From: Chitinophaga rupis
Lineage (GTDB): Bacteria > Bacteroidota > Bacteroidia > Chitinophagales > Chitinophagaceae
DNA: 64,000 nt
Assembly (NCBI RefSeq): GCF_900109685.1
Contig: NZ_FOBB01000002.1
Coordinates: 302,075-366,074, forward strand
Reading direction: 5' to 3'
Of the stretch, positions 61,301 to 64,000 are shown one piece after another. Below the pieces are notes generated by a model that was not told where the DNA came from, searched no databases, and saw nothing but the letters and a program-made list of their open reading frames with translations. How positions within the stretch are numbered: position 1 is the stretch's first letter; every line of letters starts with the position of its first letter. The position numbers were made by a program, and so were the translations under genes.

Positions 61301-64000
61301 GGAGATCCCTGCCGCGCAACTGGGCAACATTACATTTGTACCTACCGCTAACTGGAATGGCACAACGGGATTTGACTGGAGCGCTTCCGATGGTACATCC
61401 TATACCAGCGGTACCGCGCATACCACTATTAATATTGCAGCAGTAAATGATGCGCCTATTATTTCATTACCTACCAGTATTGCCGTAACAGAAGATGTAC
61501 CGGTTTCTATGGGCGGCGTATCATTTATAGATATTGATGCAGGCACCAGTCCTGTGACAGTTACCTTTAGTGTTCCCGATGGCACTTTCACTGCATTACC
61601 CGGTACCGGCATAACGATAGGCGGCACCCCAGGTGCGCTTACTTTAACCGGCAGTGTAGATGATATTAATGCGTACCTGGCGTCAGACAAGCTGACCTAT
61701 AATACTTCACAGAATCCGCCGGCAACGCTGAACATTACTGTGAATATTAATGATAATGGCAATACCGGCAGTGGCGGCGCTATGCAGGATACCCAGATAT
61801 TGACACTGGGCATTACTCCCGTTAGTGATATACCGGTGGTAACGGCTGTTCCGAAAACGGTAGCAGAAGATAATGTACTGGCCTTTACAGCAGTGGATTT
61901 CACCAGCAAATTTGCCGATCCGGATACTGATCCCTTAGTGAAGATCCAGATACTGACTCTGCCTACGCATGGGACCCTGAAACTGAGTGGTGTTAATATC
62001 ACTGCAGGTCAGGAGATTGTTGCAGCTAATCTGGCTAATATCACCTACATACCAAATGCTGATTATAATGGTGCTGATAGCTTTAATTGGAATGGTTATG
62101 ACGGTACGGCTTATGCAGCTGCTGTAGCGCCGGTTAATATTACCGTAACCCCGGTGAATGATGTGCCAGTGGTAGCTGCTGTACCGAAAACCGTGATAGA
62201 AGATAATGTGTTAACGTTTGCCAGTGCTGACTTTAGTGGTAAGTTTACGGATATTGATGGCGATGTGTTGACTAAAATTCAGGTTGTAACGCTGCCTGCA
62301 CATGGTACGCTGAAGCTGAATGGCGTTGATATTACTGCTGGTCAGGAGATTGTTGCTGCTGATTTAGCGAACATCACTTATACTCCAAATGCTGATTATA
62401 ATGGTGCTGATAGTTTTAACTGGAATGGTTATGATGGTACGGCTTATGCTGTTACTTCAGCCGCTGTAAATATTACGGTTACACCTGCAAATGATGCGCC
62501 AGTGGTAGCTGATGTTCCGAAGACGGTGGTAGAGGATAATGTGTTGACGTTTGCCAGTGCTGACTTTACCGGTAAGTTTACGGATACTGATGGTGATGTC
62601 TTGGGTAAGATTCAAGTAGTAACGCTGCCTACACATGGTACACTGAAGTTGAATGGTACTAACATTATCGCAGGTCAGGAGATTGTAGCGGCTGATTTAG
62701 CGAATATTACTTATACGCCAAATGTGGATTATAATGGTGCGGATAGCTTTAACTGGAATGGATTTGATGGTACTGCTTATGCTGCTGCTGTAGCACCGGT
62801 TAATATTACCGTTACGCCGGTTAATGATGCACCAGTGGTGGCTGATGTGCCGAAAACGGTAGTAGAAGATAATGTGTTGATGTTTGTTGGTACGGATTTT
62901 ACCAGCAAGTTTACGGATACTGATAGTGATCCGTTAGTGAAAATTCAGGTGGTAACATTGCCTACGCATGGTACCTTAAAGCTGAATGGTACTAACATCA
63001 TCGCTGGTCAGGAGATTGTTGCAGCAGACCTGGCGAATATTACTTATACACCAGATGCAGACTTCAATGGTGCTGATAACTTTAATTGGAATGGCCCTGA
63101 TGGTACGGCCTATGCTGCTACGCCGGCTGCTGTAAATATTACGGTTACACCGGCGAATGATGTACCGGTGGTAGCTGATGTGCCAAAGACTGTGATAGAA
63201 GATAATGTGCTGGCGTTTACCGGTACAGACTTTATCAGCAAGTTTACGGATACCGATAGTGATCCGTTAGTGAAAATCCAGATTGTAACGCTGCCTACGC
63301 ATGGCACGTTGAAGTTGAATGGTACTAATATTACTGCTGGACAGGAAATTTTAGCTTCCGATCTGGCTAATATCACCTACACTCCAGATGCAGACTTTAA
63401 TGGTTCTGATAACTTTACCTGGAACGGTTCCGATGGTACGGCTTATGCCGCCACACCGGCTGCTGTGAACATTACCGTTACACCGGCCAATGATGCACCA
63501 GTGGTAGCCGACGTGCCGAAAACAGTGGTAGAAGATAATGTACTGGCCTTCACGGGTACTGACTTTACGAGCAAGTTCACAGATACTGATAGTGATCCAT
63601 TAGTAAAAATACAGGTGGTAACCTTACCTACGCACGGTACTTTAAAACTAAATGGCACTAATATTACTGCTGGACAAGAAATCGTAGCCACTGATCTGGC
63701 TAACATCACCTACACGCCAGATGCAGACTTCAATGGTTCCGATAACTTTAATTGGAACGGTTCTGATGGTACAGTTTACGCTGCTACACCGGCCGCTGTA
63801 AATATCACCGTTACACCAGCCAATGATGCGCCGGTGGTAGCAGATGTTCCTAAGACAGTGGTAGAAGATAATGTATTGGCTTTTACCAGTACTGACTTTA
63901 CAAGTAAGTTCACTGATACCGATAGCGATCCGTTAGTAAAAATCCAGATCGTAACACTGCCTACTCACGGCACTTTAAAACTGAATAGCACTAATATTAC
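58365..64000 (+). CDS. Very large secreted repeat protein, adhesin-like (C-terminus cut by window end)
   Basis: An open frame from the ATG at 58365 runs to the window end, at least 1878 residues. The signal peptide ends near LTFGQ. Residues about 55-520 hold three copies of an unrecognised beta-rich domain (each with IPxGTxxI and a later LTIT strand). A cadherin-like segment (about 660-790, LSIVDPDAGDLFSATI) and a choice-of-anchor-D-like domain (about 795-925) follow. A divergent cadherin-like repeat, an Ig-like segment, then exact 111-residue repeats fill the rest. Such proteins are exported to the cell surface; a type IX secretion signal would be expected in the missing C-terminus. Adhesion or gliding roles are inferred. 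Confidence 0.85.
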   Translation, partial: MKKNFIKGLLSTSLILCSLLTFGQLPYSPCSPSGGKRADLLGAETKYRAPGGSAPVFTIPAGTKSIAVYTSSETGIPTGSDNAQGDEDFITINAIINLATNTSSGYVNYAKNTNTDGSGTNVYGWKDAALGALIPVASKIGDASPDLNNVNFTVSGSTLTITETATSIHTSYYVEYLSPYTNSLNPLSPQIRALLHGTAATNTDLVIPIPAGTNLISISAKGTNSSATDLNSGSGTEEGYSNLRFNIDLDAGLTDGFVTLSNGGSVDRRSTYVINDMSSTSTSSMTSSGVIIGDYSAKLTTAGAVGLYNPQIYVSGGNLVIKRDANYARDFDDAYVVEFYHRVGQGMSADFINTDIIAIPSGLSSTSGVSRIFKIPPGTNSIYFNETGNAVNTDRESNENSLAAYAYIDLATETATGYFYQQVGLSGATRRDDNYAFKGVPLTNVSTSTHANTVGFTIPGDNYDLLFSLSADKSELTITNKTGLANPFYQFLLSADYYGSKPDIAFSDGAGNITFTKGASCNIVRANINICNPGSGNSNGGMPISFYQGDPTVDPAAKLVYTSTFNQAVGVGQCKVFVFDIDMTGYSNLNVPLTLIINDNGSFVPGGVGHTVGTPFTLSSLANQNTTYKECYYDNNKITKTVNVNNCPLVNLDPDNSSGATGNYNYLNYFNAGSATGSKIADTDLSIVDPDAGDLFSATITLTNVLNAGSEKLNLNGVLPAGITISGNGTSTITLSGQATQANYIAAIKMLEYKNTAGSPNTTNRIITVAVNDGVETGPASTTTIVILTTPRINVTGNAITIADASTTADLTDGTDFGTITPGGSAVNHTFAIQNVGTGVVTLTSAPAVSKTGDAGFTIFTQPASSSISSGSSTNFVVRFNPAAHAVGTYTATITINNNDPNAARSVYTFVVAATVNTIPAITDFTVNGSEDNTLAFTAANFSTHYTDGDGTALNKIMITSLPLNGSFQLGGVNITMGQEIPAAQLGNITFVPTANWNGTTGFDWSASDGTSYTSGTAHTTINIAAVNDAPIISLPTSIAVTEDVPVSMGGVSFIDIDAGTSPVTVTFSVPDGTFTALPGTGITIGGTPGALTLTGSVDDINAYLASDKLTYNTSQNPPATLNITVNINDNGNTGSGGAMQDTQILTLGITPVSDIPVVTAVPKTVAEDNVLAFTAVDFTSKFADPDTDPLVKIQILTLPTHGTLKLSGVNITAGQEIVAANLANITYIPNADYNGADSFNWNGYDGTAYAAAVAPVNITVTPVNDVPVVAAVPKTVIEDNVLTFASADFSGKFTDIDGDVLTKIQVVTLPAHGTLKLNGVDITAGQEIVAADLANITYTPNADYNGADSFNWNGYDGTAYAVTSAAVNITVTPANDAPVVADVPKTVVEDNVLTFASADFTGKFTDTDGDVLGKIQVVTLPTHGTLKLNGTNIIAGQEIVAADLANITYTPNVDYNGADSFNWNGFDGTAYAAAVAPVNITVTPVNDAPVVADVPKTVVEDNVLMFVGTDFTSKFTDTDSDPLVKIQVVTLPTHGTLKLNGTNIIAGQEIVAADLANITYTPDADFNGADNFNWNGPDGTAYAATPAAVNITVTPANDVPVVADVPKTVIEDNVLAFTGTDFISKFTDTDSDPLVKIQIVTLPTHGTLKLNGTNITAGQEILASDLANITYTPDADFNGSDNFTWNGSDGTAYAATPAAVNITVTPANDAPVVADVPKTVVEDNVLAFTGTDFTSKFTDTDSDPLVKIQVVTLPTHGTLKLNGTNITAGQEIVATDLANITYTPDADFNGSDNFNWNGSDGTVYAATPAAVNITVTPANDAPVVADVPKTVVEDNVLAFTSTDFTSKFTDTDSDPLVKIQIVTLPTHGTLKLNSTNI
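61836..64000 (+). repeat. Tandem 333-bp repeats encoding cadherin-like domains
   Basis: The anchor GTGGTA/G, encoding VV(A/T)(A/D)VPKTV, recurs at 61836, 62169, 62502, 62835, 63168, 63501 and 63834, always exactly 333 bp apart. Each unit encodes about 111 residues with EDNVL, LPTHGTLKL, TAGQEI, DLANITYTP, NGADSFNWNG and NITVTPANDAPV. Later units are closer to each other than to the first ones. The array continues past the window. Confidence 0.95.

Noticed and set aside
61400..63709. Series of similar minus-strand ORFs of 88-101 codons
   Set aside because: They repeat because the 333-bp adhesin repeats repeat; they are the antisense frame of that coding array.
61836..64000. CRISPR-like or other noncoding repeat array
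   Set aside because: The 333-bp unit is a multiple of 3, stays in frame and encodes cadherin-like domains; no short spacers or cas genes.

Overview
The window reads as a stretch of chromosome from a Bacteroidota, most likely a Chitinophaga-like member of the Chitinophagaceae. The grounds are a SusC/SusD pair with a RagA-type plug signature, STN and carboxypeptidase-regulatory domains, DUF4251 and DUF5007 families, lipoprotein signals ending in SC/AC followed by KK, GC-rich genes with AT-rich spacers, and few Shine-Dalgarno sequences. No rRNA, tRNA, CRISPR array, transposase or phage gene was seen.

Layout. 1-9760: ordinary metabolic and secreted proteins. These are a truncated thioredoxin-reductase-like flavoprotein, a possible MutS N-terminal scrap, a TetR/ABC1-kinase pair, an alpha/beta hydrolase, a DUF4251 protein, a penicillin-acylase-type Ntn hydrolase, an NTF2-like protein, an FkbM-like protein, and an SDR divergent from an HxlR regulator. 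9766-17968: an M20 amidohydrolase, then a sugar-acid catabolic cluster: 2-keto-3-deoxy-sugar-acid kinase, KDPG/KDPGal aldolase, SDR, IlvD/EDD dehydratase, GntP permease and a phosphoesterase. 17969-21485: an M28 peptidase and an STN protein with many short surface repeats.

21960-39758 (minus strand) is the most interesting block, an eight-gene operon that looks like a self-contained glycolipid (secondary lipid) factory. Two giant PUFA-synthase/HglE-like megasynthases carry, between them, two nitronate-monooxygenase/PfaD-like barrels, KS, AT, two ACPs and KR on one protein, and KS, AT, DH and a phosphopantetheinyl transferase on the other. They are followed by a free ACP, an alpha/beta hydrolase, two UGT-type glycosyltransferases and two condensation-domain acyltransferases. 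Two terminators close the operon. A three-gene RND efflux operon (40640-46331, same strand) lies just upstream and could export the product, although it has its own terminator.

46474-50599: a small secreted protein, then the transglutaminase / alpha-E / circularly permuted ATP-grasp trio. 51133-57569: a SusC-SusD-fasciclin-DUF5007 nutrient-uptake operon whose upstream region holds two decayed copies of the start of susC. 58365 to the end: a very large secreted adhesin-like protein, cut by the window end, ending in exact 333-bp cadherin-like repeats.

A second pattern runs through the window. About ten intergenic spacers are built from degenerate 7-bp tandem words, usually arranged as inverted arms around a short unique core. 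The word differs at each site (for example GAATTAC, GATTTTA, GTTGGCA, GACTGTG, CGCTTAA, TTAATTA), but the 7-bp step and the inverted layout are shared. Several arms abut start codons or supply the stop codons of neighbouring genes. I know of no named family that they match, and no search was run.
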